DNA of 64,000 nt. Origin: Ruegeria sp. 6PALISEP08. Lineage in GTDB: Bacteria > Pseudomonadota > Alphaproteobacteria > Rhodobacterales > Rhodobacteraceae. The stretch covers positions 310,001 to 374,000 of the forward strand of contig NZ_LGXZ01000002.1 in assembly GCF_001238295.1 (NCBI RefSeq), written 5' to 3'. A program made the translations under genes and the position numbers. This document shows positions 26,358 to 36,516 of this stretch, one piece after another. The first letter of the stretch is position 1; the number at the start of each line of letters is the position of its first letter. The notes beneath the pieces were generated by a model that searched no databases, had not been told where the DNA came from, and saw nothing but the letters and a program-made list of their open reading frames with translations.

Positions 26358-27050
26358 ATGGTTCTGCGTGTATTTCTTGTTACACTCTTGTTTCTGTCTT
26401 CCTGCGGTCGCCCACTGACCGAACCGGAACGCGTGTTTGCAGAGAGCATTCAAGGCGACACACTGAACTTGAATAATGTGCGATTGGTCGAAGGTGCCCC
26501 GGTGGCTCCGGTCACGTATTTCCGAGAGGAACGCCCGCGTCTGGCCTGCCGCGAGCTTATTCTGCCGCCAGTCGAGGCCGGGCATGTGACAGGCAAGCCC
26601 GCGGCCGTAGCCCTTTTCAACAAGGTCTATTTTGCGCGCGACTGGTATCTGGAAGACTATATGACCGACTTCCCCGATCAGATGAACCTGATTGCCGCTA
26701 TGTTGTTGGCTCATGAACTGACCCATGTCTGGCAGTGGCAGAATCGCGCAACCACCGGCTATCACCCTCTGCGGGCAGCAGCAGAGCATGGCGGACGGAG
26801 AGATCCGTATCTGTTCAATCTGGACACCTCGCCTGACTTTTTATCCTACGGTTTCGAACAGCAGGGCGCGATTGTCGAGGAATACGTGTGCTGTCGCGCG
26901 CTGGACCCTCAGGCCAAGCGCACCAAGAGGCTGCACACCATGCTGGGCGAAAATTTCGACTTGTCGCCCTTGCCGGAAAACGGACGTGAACGGGCGGTTC
27001 TTTTGCCTTGGAGCGAGGCGGAAGTAGACGGAATTTGCAGTCAGTCCTGA
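26358..27050 (+). CDS. Lipoprotein with HExxH zinc-metallopeptidase motif
   Basis: A 230-residue lipoprotein: signal MVLRVFLVTLLFLSSC with lipobox LSSC (Cys16). Residues 119-123 form HELTH, a metal-binding HExxH motif inside the helix LLAHELTHVWQWQ, as in DUF4157-like and other peptidase families. A later acidic stretch EQQGAIVEEYVCCRAL could give the third metal ligand. Function is not known; it could be a periplasmic protease or a metal-binding relic. The last 10 bases overlap the convergent cytochrome c gene. Confidence 0.8.
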   Translation: MVLRVFLVTLLFLSSCGRPLTEPERVFAESIQGDTLNLNNVRLVEGAPVAPVTYFREERPRLACRELILPPVEAGHVTGKPAAVALFNKVYFARDWYLEDYMTDFPDQMNLIAAMLLAHELTHVWQWQNRATTGYHPLRAAAEHGGRRDPYLFNLDTSPDFLSYGFEQQGAIVEEYVCCRALDPQAKRTKRLHTMLGENFDLSPLPENGRERAVLLPWSEAEVDGICSQS

Positions 27051-27445
27051 AGCGTTTCCAGATAGGCCACCAGATCCACAATAGGCTGGCTGGTCAGAAT
27101 AGGCTGACCCCGAGGTGTTTTCATGGACGTATCCTGCCCGTCAAAAAACGGTCCATAAACCGGCATAGGGCTGCCGTGGCTGACCAATGGATCTCTGCCA
27201 TCGATCCGGGCGACCACACGAGCGGAGGGGAACAAGCCATCCTCATCGGTCAAATTGGTCAAATCGGTTGGTTGTACAACCAAAACGCTGGCCATAGGCC
27301 CCTGCCCGGTTGCATCAATCCCATGACAGGTTGCGCAATAATGCATGTAAAGCTCCTCTCCGGTCTTGGCATCCTTCGCCGAGACCGTCTGTGAGGTGGC
27401 GACCGAAATCCCAAACACCAGCATACTAAGAGTTGCCCTGAACAT
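27041..27445 (-). CDS. Exported c-type cytochrome
   Basis: A 134-residue monoheme cytochrome c. After a signal peptide (MFRATLSMLVFGISVATSQTVSA) lies the heme site CATCH at residues 37-41; a likely axial Met is in GSPMPVYG. The C-terminal helix QPIVDLVAYLETLQD is typical of the fold. ATG at 27445 lies 5 bases after AGGAGGATATG; the ATG three bases earlier is too close to the site. It could shuttle electrons to an unidentified periplasmic enzyme or oxidase. Confidence 0.88.
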   Translation of the reverse strand: MFRATLSMLVFGISVATSQTVSAKDAKTGEELYMHYCATCHGIDATGQGPMASVLVVQPTDLTNLTDEDGLFPSARVVARIDGRDPLVSHGSPMPVYGPFFDGQDTSMKTPRGQPILTSQPIVDLVAYLETLQD

Positions 27446-27537
27446 CATATCCTCCTGCCACGATAGACATTTGCAGGGTTGCCCGGTCGACGTCTTGGCG
27501 CAATGATCCAGATCAACGCAGGCGGAGGGTACAGGCA

Positions 27538-27975
27538 ATGACACAATACGCAGCCATTATGCTGGCGGCAGGGATCGGCGTCCCTATTCTTGCGGCTTTG
27601 AACGCGGCCCTGGGCAAGCTGATCGGATCGCCAACCACGGCCGCCGTGATTCTGTTTGCGATCGCCTTCGCGGCGTCGGTCCTGGTGATGCTGCTATTTC
27701 CGGGTTTCGAAGCGCTTTCCAAGGTGGTCGCAGCCCCGAAACATCTGTTACTGGCCGGTGTCCTGATCGCATTCTACGTTCTGTCAATCACCCACGTTGC
27801 CCCTCATTTCGGGGTTGGCAACGCCGTGTTCTTTGTATTGCTGGGGCAATTGATCAGCACGGCGGCTATTGACCATTTCGGCCTGTTTGGCGCTCAGATC
27901 ACGCCACTGACGTGGATACGGGCCGGTGGTATTGCCGTGATGGCCATTGGTGTCGCGATCACTCAACTGGCCTGA
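27538..27975 (+). CDS. DMT family transporter, DUF606/YdcZ type
   Basis: A 145-residue protein with about five membrane helices (for example [22 protein letters not shown] and [22 protein letters not shown]), matching the DUF606 half-size members of the drug/metabolite transporter superfamily, which work as dimers. Substrate unknown. Its 3' end overlaps the convergent lolD by 17 bases. Confidence 0.87.
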   Translation: MTQYAAIMLAAGIGVPILAALNAALGKLIGSPTTAAVILFAIAFAASVLVMLLFPGFEALSKVVAAPKHLLLAGVLIAFYVLSITHVAPHFGVGNAVFFVLLGQLISTAAIDHFGLFGAQITPLTWIRAGGIAVMAIGVAITQLA

Positions 27976-28645
27976 GCACCCCGCCCTCAAGCCTGACCAT
28001 CCGGTCCATACGCGCCGCCAGATTCAGGTTGTGGGTCGCGATCAAGGCCGACAGCCCTTCGTCGCGTACCAGAGCCATCAGCGCATCAAACACCTGATCC
28101 GAGGTTTCGGGATCCAGATTGCCGGTCGGCTCATCCGCCAATAATACACGCGGTTCGTTGGCCAGAGCCCTGCAAAAGGCGACACGCTGCTGTTCGCCGC
28201 CGGACAATGCTGCGGGCCGGTGGCTGGCACGCGGGGCAACGCCGACCCGATCCAACAGATCCATGGCCCGTACCTGCGCGGCCTTTTCTGAAATGCCGTT
28301 CGCCAGCTGCGGCAGGGTGATGTTTTCCAGTGCCGTAAACTCAGGCAACAGGTGGTGGAACTGATAAACGAACCCGACGTCCTGACGGCGCAGCGCGGTT
28401 CTGGTGCGATCGCCCTTGCTGGTCACGCTCTGCCCGCCAATCTCAACCGAGCCTTCATCGGGCTTGTCCAACAAACCAGCAATGTGCAAAAGCGTTGATT
28501 TGCCCGCGCCTGACGGGGCAACCATCGCCACGGCCTCCCCCGCGCGCAAATCCAGATCGACACCGCGCAGAACCTGTACTTCGCCCGGCGTACCTTTGAG
28601 GTAAGTCTTTTTCAGACCATTCAGACGCAATGTGACATCATTCAT
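27959..28645 (-). CDS. lolD: Lipoprotein-releasing ABC transporter ATPase LolD
   Basis: A 228-residue ABC ATPase that powers release of outer-membrane lipoproteins from the inner membrane. Walker A is APSGAGKST, the signature [15 protein letters not shown], Walker [13 protein letters not shown]. It overlaps the lolC-type permease gene by 8 bases. The context and the MacB/LolD-type pattern agree. Confidence 0.94.
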   Translation of the reverse strand: MNDVTLRLNGLKKTYLKGTPGEVQVLRGVDLDLRAGEAVAMVAPSGAGKSTLLHIAGLLDKPDEGSVEIGGQSVTSKGDRTRTALRRQDVGFVYQFHHLLPEFTALENITLPQLANGISEKAAQVRAMDLLDRVGVAPRASHRPAALSGGEQQRVAFCRALANEPRVLLADEPTGNLDPETSDQVFDALMALVRDEGLSALIATHNLNLAARMDRMVRLEGGVLRPVE

Positions 28646-29933
28646 AGCGCAGCGCCTCGACCGGGTTCAGCCGCGCCGCGCGGCGGGCTGGAAAATAAGT
28701 GACGATGAAGGACAGGCCAAGCGACAGGCCAATGGCTTTGAGTACATCGCTCAGATGCAATTCGGCCGGCAAAGCATAGATGCCCCGGATCGACGGGTCC
28801 CATACGCCGCCGCCCATCACGTAATTCACGAACGAGAAAATCGGATCGATATAGATGGCAAAGAGGCATCCCAGAATAACACCCATCGCCGTTCCGATCA
28901 GGCCGGTGAAAGCTCCGCAAATGAAAAAGATACGCAGAACCGACCCCTCGCTCAGCCCGATGGTGCGCAGGATGCCGATATCGCGCCCCTTGTTTTTAAC
29001 CAGCATGATCAGGCCGGAAACGATATTCATTGCGGCAATGAGAACCAGGATCGAGAGGATGATGAACATCACGTTGTCCTCAACCTCCAAGGCCCGCAGA
29101 AAGCCACCGGATGCGTCCTGCCATGTCCAGATCTGGCTGCGTTCACCCGAGGCCTCAATGATCGAAATCAGGATTGGACCCAGACTTTCGGGTTGCTGCA
29201 CCATCACTTCGATCTCATCTGCCACACCTTCGCGGTTGAAAAAACTCTGGGCCTGCGAAAACGGCATATAGACGCGGGTGCGGTCGATGTCATAGCGACC
29301 CGCCGAGAACACATAGACGACGCGATACGCGTTTACACGCGGCGAGGTACCAAAGGCGGTTTTGACCCCATTGGGCGAAGTCAACTTGACGACATCGCCC
29401 ACGGTGGCCCCGATACTGCGCGCCACGCCAGACCCGATGGCGATGACATCTTCACCCGTTTGAAACTCAGTCAGATCGCCTGCGGCCTGATCCGCCTGCG
29501 CAACACCCGGCAAGTCGAACAAATCATCGGGGCGGATGCCGAACACCTCAACCCCGCTGCTGCGGTCGCGATTTGTGATCAGAACCTGCCCTTTGACCAA
29601 AGGCGCAGCCCGCTCAACTCCGGCGACTTGCGCGATCCGGGCCGCACGATCTTCATAATCGGCTATCGTTCGGTCGACCCGACCCTGATCATCAATTTCC
29701 CCCGACGAATAGACCGTCACATGTGCGTTGGCGCCCAGAATGGTACCCACAAATTCCGAGCGGAAGCCGGACCGGACCGCCAGTGTCGCAATCAGTGCAA
29801 ACACTGCCAGAGTGATCCCGATCAAGGAAATCCACGTCATCACACTGACACCACCTTCGGCCCGGCGGGCCCGCAGGTAACGCCAGGCGATTTTCCATTC
29901 AAATTGGGCAAAGGGCGGGGGTGTTTTGGCCAT
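28638..29933 (-). CDS. lolC: Lipoprotein-releasing ABC transporter permease LolC/LolE
   Basis: A 431-residue permease with one N-terminal helix, a large periplasmic MacB-like domain, and three C-terminal helices ending in the typical [18 protein letters not shown]. The start [14 protein letters not shown] is the LolC/E hallmark. A single LolC/E-type protein, not a C plus E pair, is usual in alphaproteobacteria (LolF-like). ATG at 29933 has GGAG upstream; the open frame continues upstream to 30128 but that part is not conserved-looking. Confidence 0.93.
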   Translation of the reverse strand: MAKTPPPFAQFEWKIAWRYLRARRAEGGVSVMTWISLIGITLAVFALIATLAVRSGFRSEFVGTILGANAHVTVYSSGEIDDQGRVDRTIADYEDRAARIAQVAGVERAAPLVKGQVLITNRDRSSGVEVFGIRPDDLFDLPGVAQADQAAGDLTEFQTGEDVIAIGSGVARSIGATVGDVVKLTSPNGVKTAFGTSPRVNAYRVVYVFSAGRYDIDRTRVYMPFSQAQSFFNREGVADEIEVMVQQPESLGPILISIIEASGERSQIWTWQDASGGFLRALEVEDNVMFIILSILVLIAAMNIVSGLIMLVKNKGRDIGILRTIGLSEGSVLRIFFICGAFTGLIGTAMGVILGCLFAIYIDPIFSFVNYVMGGGVWDPSIRGIYALPAELHLSDVLKAIGLSLGLSFIVTYFPARRAARLNPVEALRYE

Positions 29934-30289
29934 GCCTGCTCCGGGGTGTTCTTGTTTGCGGGGACAGTTTCGGCATTTCACCCAATGGTCAAGCCGGTTG
30001 TCACTTTGACCTGGTTCCTCAGCCCGAATGAGCCGAATCAATACGGGTGACAACAGTAGCGTTACGGCCAAACAGATGACTTGGATATCAAGCGCTACAC
30101 CATGAGTTGTGAACCGCATCACAGACAAAGCCGGATTGTTTCAGCTATGAAGTTAATCATCGCGCTTCGTGATGTCCTGAATCCAAAAGGCAACAATAAG
30201 TGCGAAATATTATTACTCTTTTTGATTATTTTCAGAAACTTTGTCACCCTGACTGTGGGGGAACACATTTAAAGAGCGGGGGTCGCTCA

Positions 30290-30649
30290 ATGAATTTTCA
30301 AATCTCAACTAATGGAGCGGGGGCTATTCCGTCCCGCCAAGCATCAACAGAACTGGATTGCGAAACAGCGGCACTGCTGCGCGCGGCCATTCGACCGATC
30401 TTTGCCAGCGCAGCAAGCTGGAGCAACCTGACAGATATCCTGAAAGAAAAAGGATACCGGCTGGTGTTCCGTCAGGGCCGTTTGTGCATCACGGATCGGA
30501 CAACCGACGCACGTGTTTGCGGGCTGCGGTTTCTGGGTCTTGAGTTTCGTGAACTGGTCAGCCGTCTGGGCCGACCGATCGTGGTCGCACGCGGCGACGA
30601 CGCCAATGGAGATATTTTGGCCGAGCGCCCGACGCCAGACCGAAACTAA
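30290..30649 (+). CDS. Hypothetical protein, roseobacter type
   Basis: A 119-residue soluble protein. The recognisable part is a helix-strand module: ILKEKGYRLVFRQGRLCITDRTTDARVCGLRFLGLEFRELVSRLG. I do not recognise the family. ATG at 30290 is used, although the open frame starts at 30200; the ribosome site (GCGGGGGT) is imperfect. Its leader (about 30170-30289) is AT-rich compared with the window. The 356-base gap from 29934 holds nothing else I can support. Confidence 0.65.
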   Translation: MNFQISTNGAGAIPSRQASTELDCETAALLRAAIRPIFASAASWSNLTDILKEKGYRLVFRQGRLCITDRTTDARVCGLRFLGLEFRELVSRLGRPIVVARGDDANGDILAERPTPDRN

Positions 30650-30765
30650 AGGCTAAGCCAAGCGCCTTGCTCCGGCCGCAGACGGCGGCCAGTTCAAGAT
30701 TCTGTCCGTCAAACTCGTTCAGATCAGTTTCAGGTGCCGGTCAGCGCGGCCCCCGACAATCGTGA

Positions 30766-32106
30766 TCAGGCGATCTGCTCATAGATTTCAGCAACTTTGG
30801 TGACAGCCGCTTCCGGGCTCAGCTCTTCGCTTTCGCCAGTGCGGCGGCAAGTCAGTTCAACAACACCGTTCTTCAAACCACGCGGGCCCACGGTGATGCG
30901 CCAGGGCAGACCGATCAGGTCCATGGTTGCAAACTTGCCCCCTGCACGTTCGTTGCGATCATCATATAGCGGCTCCAGACCCAAGGCGGTCAGCGCCGCA
31001 TAGATCTTGTCACAGGCCGCATCCGCTTCTTCGTCACCCTGCTTCAGGTTCACGATACCGCAATGGAACGGTGTCACGCCCTCTGGCCAGATGATGCCTT
31101 TGTCGTCATGGCTGGCCTCGATGATCGCGCCAATCAGGCGGCTGACGCCGATACCGTGGCTGCCCATGTGAACCGGAACCGGTTTGCCGTCGGGGCCTTG
31201 TACAGTCGCGCCCAATGGTTCGGAGTACTTGGTGCCGAAATAGAAAATCTGCCCGACTTCGATACCACGCGCCACGCGACGGCGCTCTTCCGGGATCTGG
31301 TTGAACAGCGCTTCGTCATGAGTTTCGTCAGTCCGCGCGTATTTCGAAGTAAACTCTTCCAGAATAGCCTGACACTGTCCGTGGCTGTCATAGTCGATCT
31401 CACGGTCACCGAAGGTAAGATCAGTGACGGCACTGTCATAGAAGACCTCGGATTCACCAGTATCAGCCAGCACCAGGAACTCATGGGTATCATCGCCGCC
31501 GATGGGTCCTGAATCGGCGCGCATCGGAATCGCCTGCAAACCCATGCGTTCGTAGGTGCGCAAGTAGCTGACCAGATGGCGGTTATACGCGTGCAACGCG
31601 TCTTCCTTGGTCAGGTCGAAATTGTAGCCATCCTTCATATAGAACTCGCGTCCCCGCATCACGCCAAAGCGGGGGCGGATTTCATCGCGAAACTTCCACT
31701 GGATCTGATACAGCGTCAGCGGCAGATCTTTGTAGCTGTTCACGTGACCACGGAAGATATCAGTCACCAGTTCTTCTGCCGTAGGCGTAAACAACATGTC
31801 CCGGTCATGCCGGTCCTTCATGCGCAGCATTTCCTGACCATAATCATCATAACGACCGGATTCGCGCCACAGATCCGCCGATTGGATGATGGGCATCTGG
31901 ATTGCGATGTGTCCCGCGCGCGCCTGCTCCTCATGCACAATGTTTTCCAACTTGCGCAGCACTTTGAAGCCCAGCGGCAGCCATGAATAAATCCCGGCGG
32001 CGGCTTGTTTGATCATGCCCGCGCGCAGCATCAGCCGGTGGCTGACGATCTGGGCCTCGGAGGGGTTTTCCTTGAGAACGGGCAGAAAGTAACGGCTGAG
32101 GCGCAT
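30766..32106 (-). CDS. proS: Prolyl-tRNA synthetase
   Basis: A 446-residue class II synthetase that charges tRNA-Pro. Motif 1 begins in [27 protein letters not shown], motif 2 has [25 protein letters not shown], and motif 3 is in [15 protein letters not shown]. It lacks the long editing insertion of E. coli ProS, which is usual in alphaproteobacteria. ATG at 32106 gives the family start MRLSRYFLP. Confidence 0.97.
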   Translation of the reverse strand: MRLSRYFLPVLKENPSEAQIVSHRLMLRAGMIKQAAAGIYSWLPLGFKVLRKLENIVHEEQARAGHIAIQMPIIQSADLWRESGRYDDYGQEMLRMKDRHDRDMLFTPTAEELVTDIFRGHVNSYKDLPLTLYQIQWKFRDEIRPRFGVMRGREFYMKDGYNFDLTKEDALHAYNRHLVSYLRTYERMGLQAIPMRADSGPIGGDDTHEFLVLADTGESEVFYDSAVTDLTFGDREIDYDSHGQCQAILEEFTSKYARTDETHDEALFNQIPEERRRVARGIEVGQIFYFGTKYSEPLGATVQGPDGKPVPVHMGSHGIGVSRLIGAIIEASHDDKGIIWPEGVTPFHCGIVNLKQGDEEADAACDKIYAALTALGLEPLYDDRNERAGGKFATMDLIGLPWRITVGPRGLKNGVVELTCRRTGESEELSPEAAVTKVAEIYEQIA

Positions 32107-32275
32107 GGGTGGACCTTCAAAGGTAAGAATTCGACTGCACAGGTGATTATTCCAAAGCCCCGCCGGGGGCAATCGGACATTGGTGATTTTGCGACTTCAC
32201 GTCAGTCGGTTTTTTGATTGACCCGCCAATCGAGAGTTTCAATTGTAACAGAATTGCTAAATCCAAGAGGCGCCG

Positions 32276-33640
32276 ATGCAAACGATTCAGGAACCAGCCC
32301 GCCAAGTCCCTGTAATCCATCAGACCGATGTTTTGGTTGTGGGTTCCGGCCCCGCCGGGCTGGCCGCTGCACTGGCCGCTGCACGAGCCGGGGCCGAGGT
32401 GTCTCTGGTTGACCGGTTCGGCTGCATGGGCGGCAACATCACAGCGGTCGGCGTCGAAGGGTTTGCCTGGTACCGGCACGAGAAAACTGTTGAAGCAGGA
32501 GGTATCGGGATGGAGTTCGAAACCCGGGCCAAAGACATGGGGGCTGCTGTCCCGGAGAGTCAATCGCTGAGTTATGAGCTGGACAGCGAAGGGTTCAAAC
32601 TGGTCGCAGACAAACTGGTCGAAGAGGCGGGCGTGCATCCCATGCTGCACCGTCAATTCGTTGCCCCCATCATGGAGGGCGACCGGATCACCGGCATCAT
32701 CACCGAATCCAAGGCGGGGCGCGAGGCGATCCTTGCCAAGGTTGTGATCGACGCCACCGGTGATGCAGATGTGGCCCATCGCGCGGGAGCGCCGACCTAC
32801 AAAACCCCACGTGAGGACATGATGGCCGCCTCGGTCATGTTCCATCTGGCAGGTGTCGACAAACGCGCCTTTATGGAAGGCGTGAAAGCGGACCCGCAGA
32901 CCTACAAGGATTGGGGCGGTGGCGGTGAGTGGAACATCGAAACCAGCGGAAAAGAAGACGGCATGTTCTCGCCCTTCGTAAAAAAGCCGTTCCAGCAAGC
33001 GATAGACGAAGGTCTGATCCCCCCGCATCTGAACACGATTGCGGGCACTTGGGGCGCGATGCATGACACGGGTGAGCTGACCTATATGAACCTCATCCAT
33101 CTGGCCGAGATCGACGGAACCGATCCTGACAGCCTGACGCGCGGTGAAATCGAGGGTCGCCGCCAGTCGATGTTGGCCATCGATGCCCTACGAAGGTTCA
33201 TGCCCGGATGCGAGAACGCGCGGTTGCGGAATTTCGGGATGACCATCGGTATTCGTGACACGCGCAAGATCGATGCCGTGTACACCATGACCGAAAACGA
33301 CGCCCGCCATCAGGGCCGGTTCGAGGATACGATCGGCATCTACCCCGAATTCATCGACGGCTATGGCATTCTGATCCTGCCCACCACGGGGCGATACATG
33401 CAGGTTCCCTATCGCTCGATGCTGCCGAAGGGGATCAAGGGCCTACTGGTCGCAGGTCGGTCCCATGGCGCGGACCGCGTGGCCCATGCCGCCACACGCA
33501 ACATGGCCTGCTGCGCTGTCATGGGTCAGGGCGCAGGCGTTGCGGCAGCCTTGTCTTTGAAAAGCAATCAGGACCTGGACCAGTTGAATCTGACACCTGT
33601 TCACAAGGAACTACGGCGTCAGGGGGTCAGGATTCACTGA
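32276..33640 (+). CDS. FAD-dependent oxidoreductase
   Basis: A 454-residue flavoprotein of the FAD_oxidored type. The dinucleotide fold is VVGSGPAGLAAALAAARAG near residues 20-38, followed by the acidic end VDRFGCMGGN with a cysteine. A second FAD segment is LLVAGRSHGADRVAHAATRNMACCAVMGQGAG near the C-terminus. Related proteins oxidise or reduce small molecules, but no substrate is evident. The gene begins 36 bases after an AT-rich gap and its stop overlaps the next start (TGATG), so the two genes form one operon. Confidence 0.86.
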   Translation: MQTIQEPARQVPVIHQTDVLVVGSGPAGLAAALAAARAGAEVSLVDRFGCMGGNITAVGVEGFAWYRHEKTVEAGGIGMEFETRAKDMGAAVPESQSLSYELDSEGFKLVADKLVEEAGVHPMLHRQFVAPIMEGDRITGIITESKAGREAILAKVVIDATGDADVAHRAGAPTYKTPREDMMAASVMFHLAGVDKRAFMEGVKADPQTYKDWGGGGEWNIETSGKEDGMFSPFVKKPFQQAIDEGLIPPHLNTIAGTWGAMHDTGELTYMNLIHLAEIDGTDPDSLTRGEIEGRRQSMLAIDALRRFMPGCENARLRNFGMTIGIRDTRKIDAVYTMTENDARHQGRFEDTIGIYPEFIDGYGILILPTTGRYMQVPYRSMLPKGIKGLLVAGRSHGADRVAHAATRNMACCAVMGQGAGVAAALSLKSNQDLDQLNLTPVHKELRRQGVRIH

Positions 33641-34614
33641 TGGACAGCATTCCGACCATCGACATCTCGCCATTGGCTGAGCCGAATACTGCGGCGTACG
33701 ATGCGACTGTACAGTGCATCATTCAGGCTTGTACCGGGATCGGGTTCCTGTCCATCACCGGGACAGGCGTGCCTCGGCAAACCGTTGATATGGTCCGGCA
33801 GGCGACCCAAGAGATTTTTGCCATCGAAGAGACCCGCAAATGGGAACAGGCCATCACCCGTGAGAACTATCGCGGTTATATTCCCATGGGGTTCTTCACG
33901 CCCAATGATGGGTCAGGCAAGGCCGACAAGTATGAAGGCTACAAACTGCATCACGAGGTCGCGGAAGACGCGCCGGTACGCGCAGATTGTGTTTTGTACG
34001 GACCGAACCTGTGGCCAGATGAGGTGCCCGGTGCCAAAGAGATCATTCTGGGCTATTGGGCCCAACTGGATCGCGTAGCCGATCTTTTGCTGGGCGCCTT
34101 AGAGGCTGGCCTGAACCTGAAACCTGACACGCTGCGCGGCGCCTTTCGGGACCCGATGACCAACATGACCCTGCTGCACTACCCTCCGCAGGCGGAGGAT
34201 GAGGCAGGATATGGCATCCACCCGCACAAGGACACGGACGCGCTGACCATCATCGCCCCCGATCCGGTTGGCGGGCTTGAGGTGCAAACCCGCACCGGCG
34301 GATGGATCACACCGGACTGCCCGCCCGGCGGCTTTGTGGTCAATATCGGCGACATGCTGGAGCTTTGGTCCGGCGGACGATTGAAGTCCACACCACATCG
34401 TGTGGTCAATCGGTCAGGCAAGGAACGATACTCCTTCCCTTACTTCGCCGTCCCCCGCCATAACGTCATTGTTGAACCGATGTTGCCTGCCTTACCCGGT
34501 TTTGACCGCCCTGCCGTCCATTGCGGCCATTGGTCAGCGGAAATCTGGCGTACCAACTGGCCAGATGAAGCCGCAGACGTGAACACTCCAGAACTCGGGA
34601 CACTGCACGTCTGA
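33640..34614 (+). CDS. 2-oxoglutarate/Fe(II) oxygenase, isopenicillin N synthase family
   Basis: A 324-residue dioxygenase. The iron triad is His196, Asp198 (HxD in HPHKDTD) and His253 (TPHRVVN), and the 2-oxoglutarate contact is R263-x-S265 (RYS). The N-terminal half IPTIDISPLA and the GFLSITGTGVP strand match the family DIOX_N domain. The acceptor substrate is unknown; being coupled to an FAD oxidoreductase suggests two oxidation steps on one molecule. Confidence 0.9.
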   Translation: MDSIPTIDISPLAEPNTAAYDATVQCIIQACTGIGFLSITGTGVPRQTVDMVRQATQEIFAIEETRKWEQAITRENYRGYIPMGFFTPNDGSGKADKYEGYKLHHEVAEDAPVRADCVLYGPNLWPDEVPGAKEIILGYWAQLDRVADLLLGALEAGLNLKPDTLRGAFRDPMTNMTLLHYPPQAEDEAGYGIHPHKDTDALTIIAPDPVGGLEVQTRTGGWITPDCPPGGFVVNIGDMLELWSGGRLKSTPHRVVNRSGKERYSFPYFAVPRHNVIVEPMLPALPGFDRPAVHCGHWSAEIWRTNWPDEAADVNTPELGTLHV

Positions 34615-34620
34615 ACGCTG

Positions 34621-34660
34621 CAAAGCCCGGTCAAATGAAGCGCTTGCATCATGGGCTTTG
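34621..34660. terminator. Hairpin between the oxygenase and AI-2E genes
   Basis: CAAAGCCC/GGGCTTTG, an 8-bp perfect inverted repeat (34621-34628 with 34653-34660) with a structured 24-base loop. There is no T run, so termination is only possible. Confidence 0.35.
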
Positions 34661-34703
34661 ATACGCCAAGAACACCAGCAACGGCCTGAACAAGGGGATC
34701 GCC

Positions 34704-35777
34704 ATGGCTTTGCCGGTTAAGGATCAACTGAGATACTGGAGCGTCGCCGCTGCGGTTTTTGTGCTGATCCTCTGGGCTTTGGGGGATGTCCTGCTGCCTT
34801 TCGTCATTGGTGGGGCCATTGCCTATTTCCTTGATCCGGTTGCAGACCGACTTGAGCGGATTGGCCTGTCGCGCATGGCGGCCACGGCCATCATCACGGT
34901 GGTGGGCGTGCTGGGATTTGTGCTGGCAATTCTGATGGTAGTACCCGCTCTGATCACTCAGTTGCTGGACCTGATTGATGTCCTACCCGACCTGTTCAAA
35001 CAATTGCGCGGCTTTATCGAAAAACAGTTTCCCTCCCTATTGGACCGGGAATCAAGCACACACCAAATGCTGGTGTCTTTCGGTGAAACGCTGAAATCCA
35101 AGACTGGGGATGTCTTGCAAACGGTGCTGACCTCATTGGGTTCAGCACTCAACATCGTGGTGCTTCTAGTGATCGTACCAGTTGTGGCTGTCTACCTGCT
35201 GCTGGATTGGGATCGCATGATCGCCCGCATCGGAGAGTTGCTGCCGCGCGACCATGCCCCCGCCATCAAGCGACTGGCGGGCGAGATCAACGTGGTGCTA
35301 GCCTCTTTTGTGCGTGGGATGGGAACCGTCTGTTTGATCCTCGGCACCTACTACGCGGTTGCCCTCATGCTGGCCGGTCTGCAATTCGGGCTGATCGTGG
35401 GTTTCATCGCCGGACTGGTCACGTTCATTCCTTATCTGGGTGCTTTGATCGGTGGCTCGCTGGCCATTGGGCTGGCGCTGTTTCAATTTTGGGGCGATTG
35501 GGCACATATCGGCTTGATCGCGGGCATCTTTGCTATTGGCCAAGTCACCGAAGGCAATTTCCTGACGCCCAAGCTGGTAGGCAACTCTGTTGGGCTGCAC
35601 CCGGTCTGGCTGCTGCTGGCGTTATCGGTCTTTGGTGCGCTTTTCGGCTTTGTCGGTATGCTGATCGCCGTTCCGGTCGCCGCCGCGTTGGGTGTGCTGG
35701 CCCGGTTTGGTACATCACTGTATCTGGACAGCAGACTTTACACCGGTCTTGAAAGCCAGGATCAGGAAACCGACTAA
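34704..35777 (+). CDS. AI-2E family transporter (PerM/TqsA-like)
   Basis: A 357-residue membrane protein with about eight helices in the AI-2E pattern: ALGDVLLPFVIGGAIAYFLDPVADRLER near the start, a large helical cytoplasmic stretch with KQFPSLLDRESS, then LLLDWDRM and GVVGFIAGLVTFIPYLGALIGGSLAIG-like (GFIAGLVTFIPYLGALIGG). Substrates are varied and unproved here. hdaA follows without a gap and is likely coupled. Confidence 0.9.
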   Translation: MALPVKDQLRYWSVAAAVFVLILWALGDVLLPFVIGGAIAYFLDPVADRLERIGLSRMAATAIITVVGVLGFVLAILMVVPALITQLLDLIDVLPDLFKQLRGFIEKQFPSLLDRESSTHQMLVSFGETLKSKTGDVLQTVLTSLGSALNIVVLLVIVPVVAVYLLLDWDRMIARIGELLPRDHAPAIKRLAGEINVVLASFVRGMGTVCLILGTYYAVALMLAGLQFGLIVGFIAGLVTFIPYLGALIGGSLAIGLALFQFWGDWAHIGLIAGIFAIGQVTEGNFLTPKLVGNSVGLHPVWLLLALSVFGALFGFVGMLIAVPVAAALGVLARFGTSLYLDSRLYTGLESQDQETD

Positions 35778-36467
35778 ATGGCCCAACAACTCAGCTTTGA
35801 CCTGCCCGCCAAAACTGCGCTTGGGCGTGAGGATTTCTTTGTCTCGCCTTCCAATGCTCTGGCCGTTGCAATGATCTCGGCCACGTCCTGGCCCGGCAAC
35901 AAGCTGGTGCTGAGTGGCCCGGCGGGCGCGGGCAAAACTCATCTGGCGCATGTATGGGCCGCCGAAACCGGCGGTCGGATCATTCAGGCGGCAGACCTGC
36001 GTTATGACGACGTGCCTGATCTGGCGCGTAAGCCGATCGCTGTTGAAGACGTGCCCATGGTTGCGGGGGGCTTGGAACAGCAGAAAACACTATTTCACCT
36101 GCACAATCTGGTTCTGGCCGAAGGGCATGCCCTGCTTATGACCGGCAGGCTTGCGCCGAAGTTCTGGGAACTGCCGCTGGCGGATCTGCAAAGCCGCGTG
36201 GAAGGGGCCCATCACGTCGCGTTGGATCCACCTGATGACGCGTTGCTGGGCGCGGTGCTGGCCAAACTGTTTGTGGACCGGCAGCTAAATCCGGGCCCCG
36301 AGGTCATCGCCTATCTCGTCAAGCACATGGATCGACGGTTTGAAACCGCCGCAAACGTTGTCGCGCAACTTGACCATTTGGCGTTGGCAGAAAAGCGTGA
36401 CATCACACGCGCCTTGGCGGTCCGGGTCTTGAACACACACTCAGATGAGATCGAGACGGATGATTGA
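35778..36467 (+). CDS. hda: DnaA-related regulatory ATPase Hda
   Basis: A 229-residue AAA+ protein, DnaA-like without the DnaA DNA-binding domain. Walker A is GPAGAGKT (residues 47-54) in LVLSGPAGAGKTHLAHVWA, followed by PIAVEDV at the Walker B position and sensor II-type RRFETAANVVAQLD. Starts QLSFDLP, which carries a clamp-binding-like QLSFDLP motif as in Hda. It likely promotes hydrolysis of DnaA-ATP after initiation. Confidence 0.88.
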   Translation: MAQQLSFDLPAKTALGREDFFVSPSNALAVAMISATSWPGNKLVLSGPAGAGKTHLAHVWAAETGGRIIQAADLRYDDVPDLARKPIAVEDVPMVAGGLEQQKTLFHLHNLVLAEGHALLMTGRLAPKFWELPLADLQSRVEGAHHVALDPPDDALLGAVLAKLFVDRQLNPGPEVIAYLVKHMDRRFETAANVVAQLDHLALAEKRDITRALAVRVLNTHSDEIETDD

Positions 36468-36516
36468 CCCGCAAGCCCCAATTTCGCATCCTCTGACTGC
36501 AGTATCTGGAAGACAC

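Noticed and set aside
28632..30050. 472-codon frame antisense to lolC
   Set aside because: The opposite strand encodes a clear LolC/E permease.
29934..30128. 65-residue N-terminal extension of lolC
   Set aside because: The extension is unlike LolC N-termini; the ATG at 29933 has a ribosome site.
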